Source: Acidimicrobiia bacterium (lineage in GTDB: Bacteria > Actinomycetota > Acidimicrobiia > Acidimicrobiales > VFJN01). From it: a stretch of 64,000 nucleotides of DNA. The position numbers and the translations under genes are program-made. Shown here one piece after another: positions 8,436 to 17,269 of this stretch; the first letter of the stretch is position 1; the number at the start of each line of letters is the position of its first letter. Under the pieces are notes generated by a model, which saw nothing but the letters and a program-made list of their open reading frames with translations, did no database searches and was not told the DNA's origin. The DNA is taken from positions 1 through 64,000 of the forward strand of contig SHVB01000004.1 of assembly GCA_009694375.1 (NCBI GenBank), in the 5' to 3' direction.

Positions 8436-9392
8436 ATGCCGATGCTCACCCCCTCACCGATGCCCGTCCCACTGTCGTGGAACATGGTGTTGGCGATTAG
8501 CGCGGTTCTCCTGCTGCTGGCCCTCGTTCAGAGGTTCGGCCGATTGACCATGGTCAAGACGGACACGACAACGACCGGCGCATCGACGCTGGCCGTGCAT
8601 CGGCCCATGCCAACCGCCGAGCCGGAAGGGACCAGCGCCGCTCCGCCGCGCCACACACCCGACCCCGGCGGCAGGGCCGACCAATCCGGAAAGGGCGACC
8701 CCACGCCTGGGCAGCGCCGAAGGGCCGAGTCGCGACGGGTGCTGGCCGGTAGCGATCTCCCGTCATCGCGTACGCAACCGATGCGACTGTCCGATGCCAT
8801 GCACGAAGCCCGGGGGGAGGTTGAAGGGCACGAACGGGTAGAGGTGGGTCATTTCGACCCGGCGTCCATCCACGGCGTCGAGGCCCCGGCCCTGGTGCAT
8901 GTGATGGCCGAACTCATCGAGAATGCCTTGTCGTACTCGCCGCCGCAACGGCCCGTCGAGGTGAGCGGGTGCCGCACCTCAGCGGGCTACACGATCCTGG
9001 TGACGGACCACGGTGGGGGCATGCTCGATAACGACATTGAGCGGGCCAACCATCGCCTCGCCGGTGAAGACTCCCAACGCGTAGTGCCCACTTGTTACCT
9101 GGGTCACCATGTGACGGGGCACCTCGCCCGTCGCATCGGCGTGGTGGTGGCGCTGAGCAAGGCTCCCGACGGGGGCATCACGGCTTGTATCGATGTGCCT
9201 GTATCCCTTCTCGAGGTGGAGCAGATCGCCAGTGCGATGATCCTGAAGTCACCTCGGACGCCCGTCGCGGTGGGTGATCGCTGCGCTGGCCATACGGCTC
9301 TGTTTCCGGTGGGTCCGTCGATGTACGCCATCGTGGCGGCCGGTCGACCCCGGAGGGACATTGACCCTGTGCGGGACCTGGCGGCTCGCTGA
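8436..9392 (+). CDS. Membrane-anchored histidine-kinase-like ATPase (HATPase_c)
   Basis: The 318-residue product has one transmembrane helix near residues 14-31 (WNMVLAISAVLLLLALVQ), a Pro/Thr/Gly-rich linker to about 115, then a GHKL-type ATP-binding domain. The N-box is MAELIENALSYSPP and the G1 box is TDHGGGM; a degraded G2 reads YLGHHVTGHLARRIG. The arrangement resembles actinobacterial sensor kinases of the nitrate-sensor/conservon CvnA type. However, there is no sensor domain and no clear DHp helix with a phospho-acceptor His. It may be a kinase-like ATPase or anti-sigma-like switch. It lies 21 bp behind the SMC-like gene and probably acts with it (inference). Confidence 0.75.
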   Translation: MPMLTPSPMPVPLSWNMVLAISAVLLLLALVQRFGRLTMVKTDTTTTGASTLAVHRPMPTAEPEGTSAAPPRHTPDPGGRADQSGKGDPTPGQRRRAESRRVLAGSDLPSSRTQPMRLSDAMHEARGEVEGHERVEVGHFDPASIHGVEAPALVHVMAELIENALSYSPPQRPVEVSGCRTSAGYTILVTDHGGGMLDNDIERANHRLAGEDSQRVVPTCYLGHHVTGHLARRIGVVVALSKAPDGGITACIDVPVSLLEVEQIASAMILKSPRTPVAVGDRCAGHTALFPVGPSMYAIVAAGRPRRDIDPVRDLAAR

Positions 9393-9495
9393 GTGAGGGC
9401 CTAACACCGTCTCGTTCCGAACCGGGGCGGCGTGGAGCGCGCGTGAACCCGCTACGGTGCCGTGACCACGGTCGGACCTCAATGGTTCGGTTCCC

Positions 9496-9571
9496 GGGCG
9501 TTTAGCTCAGCTGGTAGAGCAGCTCGTTTACACCGAGCAGGTCGTCGGTTCGAACCCGGCAGCGCCCACCA
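9496..9571 (+). tRNA. tRNA-Val (anticodon TAC)
   Basis: A complete 76-nt cloverleaf is visible. Acceptor GGGCGTT pairs with AGCGCCC with one G-T. The D-arm is GCTC/GAGC, the anticodon stem GCTCG/CGAGC encloses TTTACAC, and the T-arm GTCGG/CCGGC encloses TTCGAAC. The anticodon TAC reads valine GTA and GTG codons. The discriminator is A and the CCA end is encoded. Confidence 0.96.
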
Positions 9572-9613
9572 CTTATGGCGATGGCGGCATGGGGCGCGAG
9601 GGGGTGGGAGGGG

Positions 9614-10384
9614 TTATCCGTCGCGCCGCAGGGCCTGTTGCCGGTGGGCGAGAAGCATCATCTCGGCATCGCTCCAGCTCACCTCTTTGGGCACCATGGC
9701 GTTGGCTAGGGCGGCACAGGCCCGTTTGGTGGATGAGAGGCTGAGCGGGTCCATCGACAGGAGCCGAGCCGCCATGGTGTGCACGGCCATGGGGAACTCG
9801 GCGTCGGGGTGGACATAGTTGACCAAGCCCCAGGCCGCCGCCTCGGCGCTCGTGAAGCGCTCGCAGAGCATCGCTACCTCCCGCGTGCGGGCCGGCCCCA
9901 ACTCGCGCATCAAACGGGGCAGGGCCTGCCAGGTCAGGGGGAGGTCGAGTTCCACCTCGGGAATCGAGAACCAGGCGGAGGCGGCGGCGAGCCGAAGGTC
10001 GCAGCAGGTCAACAGCACCACACCACCACCGATGGCGAGGCCGTTGGCGGCCCCGATAGTGACTTGGGGGAGGCGATCGAGCATCTCGCAGGTTCGTCCC
10101 CCGAGGTGCGTCCGGGCCTGGCGGTCAAGGTCATTGACCGGGGGCAGCGGTCGACGGTCGGATAGGTCAGCCCCGGCGGAGAACGCTCGGCCGGCCCCGG
10201 TGAGTACCACCACCCGCACGGTGGGGTCGGTTTCGAGGCCTGCACACAGATCCTGCAATTCGTCGTGCAGGGCGATGGTCAGGGCGTTGAGTTTGGCCGG
10301 TCGGTTGAGCGTGATGGTGAGCAGGCCGTCCAATTCGGCATCCCGTTCCACCCGCAGTGTTTCGTAGTCGCCGGCTCGATACAT
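9614..10384 (-). CDS. Enoyl-CoA hydratase/isomerase family protein
   Basis: From ATG 10384 the product has 256 residues, the normal crotonase size. It contains the NRPAKLNAL entry motif, an oxyanion-hole segment GAGRAFSAGADLSDR, and a second one ANGLAIGGGVVLLTCCDLRLA. A glutamate lies at the expected position in SIPEVELDLPL. This supports acyl-CoA hydration or isomerisation; chain-length specificity is unknown. The frame stays open upstream to 10591, but that extension has no fold-like sequence, so 10384 (or ATG 10399) is preferred. It stands alone between the tRNA and the structured gap. Confidence 0.85.
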   Translation of the reverse strand: MYRAGDYETLRVERDAELDGLLTITLNRPAKLNALTIALHDELQDLCAGLETDPTVRVVVLTGAGRAFSAGADLSDRRPLPPVNDLDRQARTHLGGRTCEMLDRLPQVTIGAANGLAIGGGVVLLTCCDLRLAAASAWFSIPEVELDLPLTWQALPRLMRELGPARTREVAMLCERFTSAEAAAWGLVNYVHPDAEFPMAVHTMAARLLSMDPLSLSSTKRACAALANAMVPKEVSWSDAEMMLLAHRQQALRRDG

Positions 10385-11226
10385 CGGGGAGTGGACCATC
10401 CCGTGAGTCTGGTCGATGGAGGCCACCGGATGCGGCGGGAGTGTTTTGGGCGGTGCCACCTGTGGGTGTTGCTGTGGGTAGAAGGTGGAGAACCGTCGTC
10501 TTTGTGTGGACAAGTAAAAGGGTTGGGGGATAACCCTGGGGATGTTCTGAAAGTTGTTGACGACGGCACCGACGAGGTTCATCATCGGCATTACCGCAGC
10601 GAAATGGAGCGGTGCGAGAGCGAGAAGTGGTCAGAGGCTTCGGCCGATGGAGAACCCTCAGGAACGCACCGAAACCGTCGCTGTGGGAGGACGAGTTATC
10701 CACCGTCCGTTCAATTTGAGAGGCGCAAGCCGCTTGGGTTGAACGGTCCGTCAGGCAACTGGGGCAACCCGGCACGCCAGCGGGAGGGAGTCGGAGCGCT
10801 TCGGCGATCTGGCCCCCAACGGGCATCGCCCGCCAGAGCCTTGGCTCCGACGGGCGATGTGGGTGATCCACGAGAACCTACGGGTTCGCAACGATCGCTC
10901 GGTGGATGCCAGTCCGACTGGCGGCCCCGGGCCGCCTCCCGCTTCGGCAGGAGGCGCCTGGGGCCGTCCCCCTTTGGAGGCTCGGACTACCCAGCGGGTA
11001 GCTAGCGGGTCCTCGCCCGGTTGCTCTGGCAGGGCCCGCCAGGAACAACCGCCTCGCTGGCCCTTGTTCACAGATCCTCACCATCAAGGGCATCTCGGCT
11101 CCATGGACCGGCGCGGCGGGTGGAGTTCGGTCACGACGGCCGTGTCTCGGGCAGCTCGGCGTCCCACCGGCGGCGCCGCCGGAGGCCCCGCCAGCGGGTT
11201 GGCGGGAGCGAAGGCGGTGGCGGGTG
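10385..11226. other. Gene-poor intergenic stretch with strong secondary structure
   Basis: I see no convincing coding sequence here. The open frames are proline-, arginine- and glycine-rich and look like GC-driven shadows. From about 10780 to 11100 the DNA is full of perfect hairpins. The part from 10400 to 10780 holds the upstream region of the enoyl-CoA hydratase, including poly-pyrimidine patches, without a clear promoter. Confidence 0.6.
10790..10965 (+). ncRNA. Candidate structured RNA with a pseudoknot and UNCG tetraloop hairpins
   Basis: GTCGGAGC (10790-10797) pairs with GCTCCGAC (10844-10851). CATCGCCC (10824-10831) can pair with the adjoining GGGCGATG (10852-10859), which gives an H-type pseudoknot; the same ATCGCC can alternatively pair with GGCGAT at 10803-10808. 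ATCCAC/GTGGAT (10866-10871/10902-10907) encloses GAACC-TACG-GGTTC (10874-10887). GCCAGT/ACTGGC follows (10908-10922). GGCCCC/GGGGCC (10923-10928/10960-10965) encloses a 7-bp stem and a C(TTCG)G loop. Both C(UNCG)G loops are in the plus-strand sense, which favours plus-strand transcription. No RNase P, tmRNA or SRP signature was found. An intergenic DNA repeat is the main alternative. Confidence 0.35.
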
Positions 11227-12270
11227 TTATGCCGGGTCCGCTAGGGCGTGGAACGCCCCCAGCGTGGCCGTGCCGTGGGGGTGTTTCCCGCACCAATGCT
11301 CCACCTCGGCCAGCACCGAGGCGCGCGTCTGTTCCCGTTCCGCCCCGAGGGACTGTTCGAGGCCAAGTTGCCACAGCGTTCCGATCATCTCGGTGCCGGG
11401 GTGCTTCGATCCACCCGATCCGATCCAGGTGTAGTCACGCATCTCACTGAGCGCCGTCCGGAGGTAATCGACGTGGGGGGTCTCATCGGCGCGAATGTAC
11501 GACACCAGGGCGGCGGCGCGGCCCTCGCCAGCCACCAGATTCGGATCCGATAGCCATTCCTCGGCCCAGGCAAAGGTGTGGAAGGCCTGCACCTCAATGA
11601 GCAGGACCCTGATCATGAGCCGAGCGATCATCTCGAGGTTGGGGTCGATGTCGGCGGGGAGGGCACGGGTGGGCTCTGGGGAGGACCCAGACCCCGCCGG
11701 GCCGAAGCCCATGCGGGCCAGCATGCCATCCACATCGATCTCGGTAGCGGGGGATTGGAAGGCGATGTCTCGGGCGGCGAACCACATGTCGCGGTGCCCG
11801 GCCTCTTCCTCCCAGCCGGCTTCGTCGCGGCCATGAGCTTCGAACAGGCCCCGGCCGAGGTGGTCGAGGGCGGTGCCGCGCACGTCCTGTTCGAAGTGTG
11901 GCTGCAGGTCACCAGGCTGCAGGAACCGAATGTTGGCGCCGAACCCTTCTACCGTGCCGATGCGGGTGAGGGTGGCGATGAGCGGCTCGGGGACTCCGGC
12001 GGTGATGAGGTGGCGGGCTTGGGCCACATTGGGGAAGTGGGCGGGCCAGGTATCGAGCGGCACAAGGAGTGGCTCTGTGCCGAAGGTCTGAGCGTTTTGG
12101 GCCTGCCAGGCGGCGATGGCGGGTATCCGGAACCGGGTGCGGGGCGAAAGGTAGGTGCCATCGGTATCAAAACCGCCATGGCAGCGCACGCCGCCCTCGA
12201 TGAGCGGCTCGGCAATGGGGTGGTCTAGGAGGAGTTCGGCTTCGGTGAAGGTGACTTGGTCGGTGAGCAT
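11227..12270 (-). CDS. Ferritin-like di-iron family protein (predicted)
   Basis: The 347-residue protein has helical segments with repeated Glu and ExxH pairs. These are DEAGWEEEAGHRDMW around residue 150, IEVQAFHTFAWAEEW around 225, and RADETPHVDYL around 260. That pattern is typical of four-helix-bundle di-iron proteins (ferritin-like oxygenases, oxidases). The N-terminal 120 residues lack a recognised motif. No signal peptide or membrane helix is visible, so it is likely cytoplasmic. The substrate is unknown. It is divergent from typA with about 156 bp between them and has no operon partner; the structured gap lies beyond its 3' end. The family assignment rests on metal-ligand pattern only. 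Confidence 0.6.
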   Translation of the reverse strand: MLTDQVTFTEAELLLDHPIAEPLIEGGVRCHGGFDTDGTYLSPRTRFRIPAIAAWQAQNAQTFGTEPLLVPLDTWPAHFPNVAQARHLITAGVPEPLIATLTRIGTVEGFGANIRFLQPGDLQPHFEQDVRGTALDHLGRGLFEAHGRDEAGWEEEAGHRDMWFAARDIAFQSPATEIDVDGMLARMGFGPAGSGSSPEPTRALPADIDPNLEMIARLMIRVLLIEVQAFHTFAWAEEWLSDPNLVAGEGRAAALVSYIRADETPHVDYLRTALSEMRDYTWIGSGGSKHPGTEMIGTLWQLGLEQSLGAEREQTRASVLAEVEHWCGKHPHGTATLGAFHALADPA

Positions 12271-12426
12271 GCCATTGTAGTGAACTCGGTGAAATCGCAG
12301 GGGGCAAGCAGGCCCCCCAGGGTTGGCCGCCCGAGGGCAGGGCCGTTAGGGCCGTAGGTCAATGAGGGTCCGAACCAGGGCAACCCGTAGTCTGATCAAC
12401 CCCCCGCAGACCGAAGGAACCTTCCC

Positions 12427-14274
12427 ATGGCGACTCGCGCCGACCTCCGCAACGTGGCCATTGTGGCTCACGTTGATCACGGCAAGACCACCCTGGTGGA
12501 CAAGATGCTCTGGCAATCGGGCGCCTTCCGATCGAACCAGGACGTGAACGAGCGTGTCATGGACTCGATGGACCTCGAGCGTGAGAAAGGGATCACCATT
12601 CTCGCCAAGAACACCTCGGTGGCCTACGGCGACGTGAAGATCAACATCATCGACACTCCCGGTCACGCCGATTTTGGTGGCGAGGTGGAGCGGGGTCTGT
12701 CGATGGTGGATGGGGTGTTGCTCCTGGTGGACGCCTCGGAAGGTCCGCTGCCCCAGACGCGCTTCGTGCTGCGCAAGGCGCTGGAGGCCAAGTTGCCGGT
12801 GGTCTTAGTGGTCAACAAGGTGGACCGGGCCGACGCCCGCATCGCCGAGGTGGTGCACGAGGTGGAGGAACTCTTCCTCGACCTCGAAGCCGACCTCGAC
12901 CAACTTGACTTCCCGATCGTCTACTGCGTTTCCCGGGAGGGAAAAGCGTCCATGGAACGGCCCGCCGACGGCGCCGGACTCCCCGAGGGTGCCACCCTGA
13001 AGCCGCTCCTCGACCTCCTGCTCGAGCGGATTCCCGCCCCTGAGTTCGATCCCGAAGCCCCCTTCCAGGCCCTCGTGACGAACCTGGACTCCTCCCCGTA
13101 CCTGGGTCGGGTGGCGTTGTGTCGAATCATGAACGGTCATCTGCACAAGGGCGACACGGTGGCGTGGTGCCGGGCCGATGGCACCACTGAACGAGCCAAG
13201 ATCACCGAATTGTTCATCACCGAAGAACTGGAGCGCGTGGCGGCCGAGGAGGCGGGCCCGGGGGAGATCATCGCCATCGCCGGGATCCCCGAGATCACCA
13301 TCGGCGAGACCCTCACCGATGTGAACGATCCACGACCCCTGCCGGTGATCCACATCGACGAGCCGAGCTTGTCGATGACCATCGGCATCAATACTTCGCC
13401 CCTCGCCGGCAAGGAGGGCAAACTCCTCACCGCCCGCCTCGTGAAGGCCCGCCTCGATCGTGAACTGGTGGGCAATGTGAGCATCCGGGTGCTGCCCACC
13501 GAGCGGCCCGACACCTGGGAGGTGCAGGGTCGCGGCGAGTTGCAACTGGCAGTATTGGTGGAGATGATGCGCCGCGAGGGCTTCGAACTCACGGTGGGTA
13601 AGCCCCAGGTGCTCATCAAGGAGATCGACGGAAAGATTCACGAGCCCGTCGACCGGCTCACGATCGACGTGCCGGAAGACTTCCTCGGGGTGGTCACCCA
13701 GTTGCTGGCCCTGCGCAAGGGGCGCATGGAGCAGATCATCAACCACGGCACGGGCTGGGTGCGCATGGAGTACCTCGTGCCGGCCCGAGGTTTGATCGGG
13801 TTCCGCACCGAGTTCATCACCGAGACACGCGGCACGGGGCTCTTGCACCACGTGTTCGAGCGCATGGAGCCGTGGGCCGGGGAGATCAAGGGGCGGCCCA
13901 ACGGATCGTTGGTGGCCGACCGGCTTGGCCCCACCACCGGCTTCGCCCTGACCGCGCTCCAGGAGCGGGGAGTGATGTTTGTGGGCCCGGGGGTGCCGGT
14001 CTACGAGGGGATGATCGTGGGGGAGAACTCCCGAGCCGACGACATGGACATCAACCCGACCAAAGAGAAGAAACTCAACAATATTCGCTCCTCCACGGCC
14101 GAGGCGTTCGAGAAACTCATTCCACCGCGAGCGCTGTCGCTGGAGCAGGCCCTCGAACTGATTGCCGAAGACGAGTGTGTTGAGGTGACCCCCACCAGCG
14201 TGCGGCTGCGGAAGGTGATCCTCGACCAAACCACCCGGGCCCGTAGCGCCAAGCGGGCCAAGTCGGCGGACTGA
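12427..14274 (+). CDS. typA: Ribosome-associated GTPase TypA/BipA
   Basis: The 615-residue length is that of full TypA. The GTPase motifs are present: AHVDHGKTT at 14-22 (G1), KGITILAKN (G2), DTPGHADF (G3) and NKVD (G4). They are followed by the EF-G-like domains II, III and V and the TypA-specific C-terminal domain ([20 protein letters not shown]). It binds the ribosome and helps assembly and translation under stress or cold. ATG 12427 follows GAAGGAA with a suitable spacer. It converges on menB with only 6 bp between the stop codons. Confidence 0.97.
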   Translation: MATRADLRNVAIVAHVDHGKTTLVDKMLWQSGAFRSNQDVNERVMDSMDLEREKGITILAKNTSVAYGDVKINIIDTPGHADFGGEVERGLSMVDGVLLLVDASEGPLPQTRFVLRKALEAKLPVVLVVNKVDRADARIAEVVHEVEELFLDLEADLDQLDFPIVYCVSREGKASMERPADGAGLPEGATLKPLLDLLLERIPAPEFDPEAPFQALVTNLDSSPYLGRVALCRIMNGHLHKGDTVAWCRADGTTERAKITELFITEELERVAAEEAGPGEIIAIAGIPEITIGETLTDVNDPRPLPVIHIDEPSLSMTIGINTSPLAGKEGKLLTARLVKARLDRELVGNVSIRVLPTERPDTWEVQGRGELQLAVLVEMMRREGFELTVGKPQVLIKEIDGKIHEPVDRLTIDVPEDFLGVVTQLLALRKGRMEQIINHGTGWVRMEYLVPARGLIGFRTEFITETRGTGLLHHVFERMEPWAGEIKGRPNGSLVADRLGPTTGFALTALQERGVMFVGPGVPVYEGMIVGENSRADDMDINPTKEKKLNNIRSSTAEAFEKLIPPRALSLEQALELIAEDECVEVTPTSVRLRKVILDQTTRARSAKRAKSAD

Positions 14275-14280
14275 CCCGAC

Positions 14281-15180
14281 CTAGTAGTGCCAGGGGTACG
14301 GGGCCCAGTTGGGCTTCCGCTTTTCGAGAAAACTGTCGCGGCCTTCGGTGGCTTCTTCGGTCATGTACGCCAGGCGGGTGGCCTCCCCGGCGAAGAGTTG
14401 CTGGCCCACCAGGCCGTCGTCGATGAGGTTGAAGCTGTACTTCAGCATTCGCTGGGCGGTGGGGCTCTTGGCGTTCACCTTGGCCCCCCATTCCAACGCC
14501 ACCCGCTCGAGGTCGGCGTGGGGAACCACGGCGTTCACCATGCCCATCCGGTGGGCATCAGCGGCGCTGTACTCCTCGCCCAGGAAGAAGATCTCCCGGG
14601 CAAACTTCTGCCCTACTTGGCGGGCGAGGTAGGCCGAGCCAAACCCGCCGTCGAAACTGGCCACATCGGCGTCGGTCTGTTTGAACCGCGCATGCTCCTG
14701 GGAGGCCAGGGTGAGGTCGGCCACCACATGCAGGCTGTGGCCACCCCCGGCGGCCCAGCCGGGAACCACGGCGATCACGATCTTGGGCATGAAGCGGATG
14801 AGGCGCTGCACCTCCAAGATGTGCAGACGGCCGGTCTGGGTGGGGTCGATGGTGCTAGCCGTATCGCCCTGCGCGTAGCGATACCCGTCGGCACCCCGGA
14901 TGCGTTGGTCGCCGCCCGAGCAAAACGCCCAGCCCCCGTCTTTGGGCGACGGGCCGTTGCCCGTGAGCAGCACGCAGCCCACGTCGGGGCTCTGGCGGGC
15001 ATGGTCCAGCACCCGGTACAACTCATCGACCGTGCCTGGTCGAAAGGCGTTGCGTACCTCGGGTCGGTTGAAGGCCACGCGCACGGTGCCGTGGTGCTTG
15101 GACCGGTGGTAGGTGATATCGGTGAGGTCGAAGCCTTCCACGGAAGCCCAGACATCGGCATCGAACAGCTCGGAAACCAT
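14281..15180 (-). CDS. menB: 1,4-dihydroxy-2-naphthoyl-CoA synthase
   Basis: The 299-residue product has MenB-specific features beyond the crotonase fold. These are the AFCSGGDQ segment, a DGYRYAQGD insertion, the PGWAAGGGHSLHVVADL oxyanion block, a TDADVASFDGGFG active-site strand, and the C-terminal PNWAPYPWHY that completes a neighbouring active site. It cyclises o-succinylbenzoyl-CoA in menaquinone biosynthesis. ATG 15180 is preferred over TTG 15210, which would collide with the divergent reductase start. No other men genes are in the window. It converges on typA. Confidence 0.95.
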   Translation of the reverse strand: MVSELFDADVWASVEGFDLTDITYHRSKHHGTVRVAFNRPEVRNAFRPGTVDELYRVLDHARQSPDVGCVLLTGNGPSPKDGGWAFCSGGDQRIRGADGYRYAQGDTASTIDPTQTGRLHILEVQRLIRFMPKIVIAVVPGWAAGGGHSLHVVADLTLASQEHARFKQTDADVASFDGGFGSAYLARQVGQKFAREIFFLGEEYSAADAHRMGMVNAVVPHADLERVALEWGAKVNAKSPTAQRMLKYSFNLIDDGLVGQQLFAGEATRLAYMTEEATEGRDSFLEKRKPNWAPYPWHY

Positions 15181-15209
15181 ATCGGCAGGGTAAGCGGTAG
15201 AAAGGGACA

Positions 15210-16169
15210 ATGGAATATCGACGACTGGGCCGTTCCGGCCTGAAGGTAAGTGTCCTCTCCTTCGGATCCTGGGTTTCCTTCGGACCCCAACTCGACGTAG
15301 GAAAGGCCCGGGACTGTATCGAAGCCGCCCAGGAAGGCGGTGTGAACTTCTTCGACAACGCAGAGGCCTACGCCGGGGGCGAATCCGAACGGATCATGGG
15401 GGAGGCCATTGCCCAACTCGGTTGGGCGCGGGAGACCTACGTGGTGTCCACCAAGGTGTTTTGGGGGCTTACCGAAGGGGTGAACACTCGCAACACGCTG
15501 AACCGCAAGTACCTCATGCATTCGGTGGACGGGTCGCTCCAGCGCTTCGGTCTCGATTTCGTGGATCTGCTGTTCTGCCACCGCCCCGACCCGCAGACAC
15601 CGATTGAAGAGACGGTGTGGGCGATGTCGGACATCATCGACCAAGGAAAAGCCCTCTACTGGGGTACTTCGGAATGGTCGGCGGATGAGATCCGGGCGGC
15701 GTGGGCCATCGCCGACAAATACCACCTCCGCAAGCCAGTGATGGAACAACCTCAGTACAACATTCTCGAACGCAAGCGGGTGGAGCGGGAGTACGCCCGT
15801 CTCTACGAGGACATCGGGCTCGGGCTCACCACCTGGAGTCCGCTGGCTTCCGGGCTCCTGTCGGGCAAGTACCTGAACGGCATTCCCGAGGGGAGCCGGG
15901 CCACGCTGCCGGGCTATGAGTGGCTCCGGGACATGCTCATCGACGAAGGCCGCAACGCGAAGGTGAAGGCGCTGGCCCAGATCGCCGAGGAACTCGATTG
16001 CACCCTGTCGCAACTTTCCCTGGCCTGGTGCGCCAAGAACCCTCATGTCTCCACGGTGATCACCGGGGCGAGTTGTGTGGAACAGGTGCAGGAGAACATG
16101 GTGGCCCTCGAGGTGATGCCCCAACTCACCGATGACGTCATGGCCCGCATCAAACAAGCCGCCCGCTGA
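15210..16169 (+). CDS. Aldo/keto reductase
   Basis: The 319-residue (beta/alpha)8 NADPH-dependent reductase has the catalytic tetrad D49, Y54, K82 and H124, and a C-terminal NADPH-binding SVTVITGAS-like segment ([13 protein letters not shown]). The sequence resembles the potassium-channel-beta-subunit-like branch of bacterial AKRs. The substrate is probably a small aldehyde or ketone but cannot be named. The ATG at 15210 lies 29 bp from the divergent menB ATG, so promoters must overlap or be very compact. The flavodoxin gene follows 21 bp after the stop, which suggests a redox operon. Confidence 0.9.
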   Translation: MEYRRLGRSGLKVSVLSFGSWVSFGPQLDVGKARDCIEAAQEGGVNFFDNAEAYAGGESERIMGEAIAQLGWARETYVVSTKVFWGLTEGVNTRNTLNRKYLMHSVDGSLQRFGLDFVDLLFCHRPDPQTPIEETVWAMSDIIDQGKALYWGTSEWSADEIRAAWAIADKYHLRKPVMEQPQYNILERKRVEREYARLYEDIGLGLTTWSPLASGLLSGKYLNGIPEGSRATLPGYEWLRDMLIDEGRNAKVKALAQIAEELDCTLSQLSLAWCAKNPHVSTVITGASCVEQVQENMVALEVMPQLTDDVMARIKQAAR

Positions 16170-16190
16170 GCAGGGACGAGAAAGGGAGCT

Positions 16191-16616
16191 ATGGAAGCCG
16201 TCGTGATCTTTGAGAGCCTCACCGGGAACACGGCCAAGGCTGGCTATGCCATCGCCGCGGGCCTGAGCGAGCGGGGGCTTCCCACCACGGCGTTCCCCAC
16301 GACCCAGATCGATTACCAGGCGCTGTCCAACGCGGACGTGGTGATTCTGGGCAGTTGGGTGGATGGGCTCCTTCTCGTAGGACAGCGGCCCGGTCGCCTG
16401 GGTCGGATCCGCGCCCTGCCGGCCCTGGCCGGAAAGCGAACCATCGTGTTTCTTACCTACGCCATCGATCCGGGGCGGGCCCTCACCAAAATGTCCGATG
16501 CCGCCACCGCGTTGGGGGCTGAGGTGCTCGGCGGCCAAGTGATTCGGCGCGACAAGCGGGCGGATGGCGTCGCCGATTTCGTCGACCGGGTCCTCCAGGT
16601 GACCGTGGACGCTTGA
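16191..16616 (+). CDS. Flavodoxin-like protein
   Basis: The 141-residue protein has the flavodoxin phosphate-binding loop FESLTGNTAK at residues 7-16 and the alternating strands and helices of the fold (ADVVILGSWVDGLLL, KRTIVFLTYAID). It should bind FMN and carry electrons in the cytoplasm. Electron partners are unknown; the upstream aldo/keto reductase is cotranscribed by position. The C-terminus is complete. A strong inverted repeat follows the stop. Confidence 0.85.
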   Translation: MEAVVIFESLTGNTAKAGYAIAAGLSERGLPTTAFPTTQIDYQALSNADVVILGSWVDGLLLVGQRPGRLGRIRALPALAGKRTIVFLTYAIDPGRALTKMSDAATALGAEVLGGQVIRRDKRADGVADFVDRVLQVTVDA

Positions 16617-16638
16617 GTATCGGTTCGCTCCGGCCGGT

Positions 16639-16678
16639 GGGCGGTTTCGCCCCTGATGCCTGCCCCCAATCATCAGGG
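16639..16678. terminator. Paired hairpins between convergent genes, candidate bidirectional terminator
   Basis: GGGCG-GTTT-CGCCC (16639-16652) is followed by CCCTGATG (16651-16658) and CATCAGGG (16671-16678) with a 12-base loop. The hairpins sit between the stops of the convergent flavodoxin and PadR genes. No T-tract follows, as is usual in high-GC actinobacteria. Confidence 0.45.
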
Positions 16679-16698
16679 CAACGCCGACAGCAGCCGGG

Positions 16699-17214
16699 CT
16701 AACCGAACGGGGCGGGCCCTGATTCGAGGAAACGCTCGATGGCGTGGGCCTGGCTGCGGCGCCAGCGACTCACGGCATCGGTTTCGACGGTGCCCTGGGC
16801 GAGGGCCAATGCATCGGCGAAGGCCGTTCGCTGATCCCTGAGCAAGGTGGCGGTGGACCGATCGGATCGCTCCAGCAGCAGCAGTTTCACTATCAACTCG
16901 GCTCGGACATCCCGGAAGCGGGCTACTGGGGTCGCCAGCCACTGACGTACCGCTCGTCGACCCGCCGGACGGAGTCGATACACCGTGCGCACCGGTCCGT
17001 CGCCAGCTTCGGTGCGGGCTGGGGTGATCAGATCGGCGGCCACCAGTTGCTCGATGGCCCGGTAGGTGAGGGGCCGACTGGCCGCCCACACCCGTCCAAT
17101 CTCCCCGCCTCGCCCCAGGAGGCGAGCAAGGGCAAAGCCGTGGTTGGGGCTTTCATCGAGCAGGCCGAGGAGCACCCATTCGGTGAGGCGGCGCGTCTCA
17201 GGGGCGCGGTCCAT
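16699..17214 (-). CDS. PadR-family transcriptional regulator
   Basis: The 171-residue protein has the PadR winged-helix start (TEWVLLGLLDESPNHGFALARLL), a wing with LTYRAIEQLVAADLI, and a helical C-terminal dimerisation part with AELIVKLLLLERS. PadR proteins are usually repressors controlling an adjacent divergent gene. Here the divergent unit is modBC, and a perfect palindrome lies between them. That suggests metal- or oxyanion-linked control of uptake, which would be unusual because ModE is the standard regulator (inference). ATG 17214 is chosen over TTG 17226. Confidence 0.85.
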   Translation of the reverse strand: MDRAPETRRLTEWVLLGLLDESPNHGFALARLLGRGGEIGRVWAASRPLTYRAIEQLVAADLITPARTEAGDGPVRTVYRLRPAGRRAVRQWLATPVARFRDVRAELIVKLLLLERSDRSTATLLRDQRTAFADALALAQGTVETDAVSRWRRSQAHAIERFLESGPAPFG

Positions 17215-17240
17215 CCCCCTATCCAACCACCGTCCCCCCG

Positions 17241-17259
17241 GTAGTCAAATCCTGACTAC
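17241..17259. promoter_or_regulatory. Palindromic operator candidate between padR-like gene and modB
   Basis: GTAGTCA-AATCC-TGACTAC is a perfect 7-bp inverted repeat with a 5-base centre. It is placed 10 bp before the modB ATG and 27 bp before the regulator ATG. Its position fits a site that represses both genes. Confidence 0.6.
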
Positions 17260-17269
17260 CCTGGGACCG

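Noticed and set aside
10832-10859. HDV-like ribozyme as identity of the pseudoknot
   Set aside because: The 3' strands of the two stems abut directly, leaving no room for the P4 and J4/2 segment that holds the catalytic cytidine.
10790-11100. RNase P RNA, tmRNA or SRP RNA as identity of the structured region
   Set aside because: The conserved GAGGAAAGTCC and ACAGAA-type RNase P blocks, a tmRNA tag frame and the SRP GNAR/GGAA loop are not visible on either strand.
10857-11450. A 197-codon plus-strand frame across the structured gap
   Set aside because: It is Pro/Arg/Gly-rich, has no known motif, and runs into the ferritin-like gene on the other strand. The region looks structured rather than coding.
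12805-14229. A 474-codon minus-strand frame opposite typA
   Set aside because: typA has every GTPase motif in the other frame; the antisense frame is a GC-driven shadow.
14287-15243. A 318-codon plus-strand frame opposite menB
   Set aside because: MenB motifs are complete on the minus strand; this frame has no domain.
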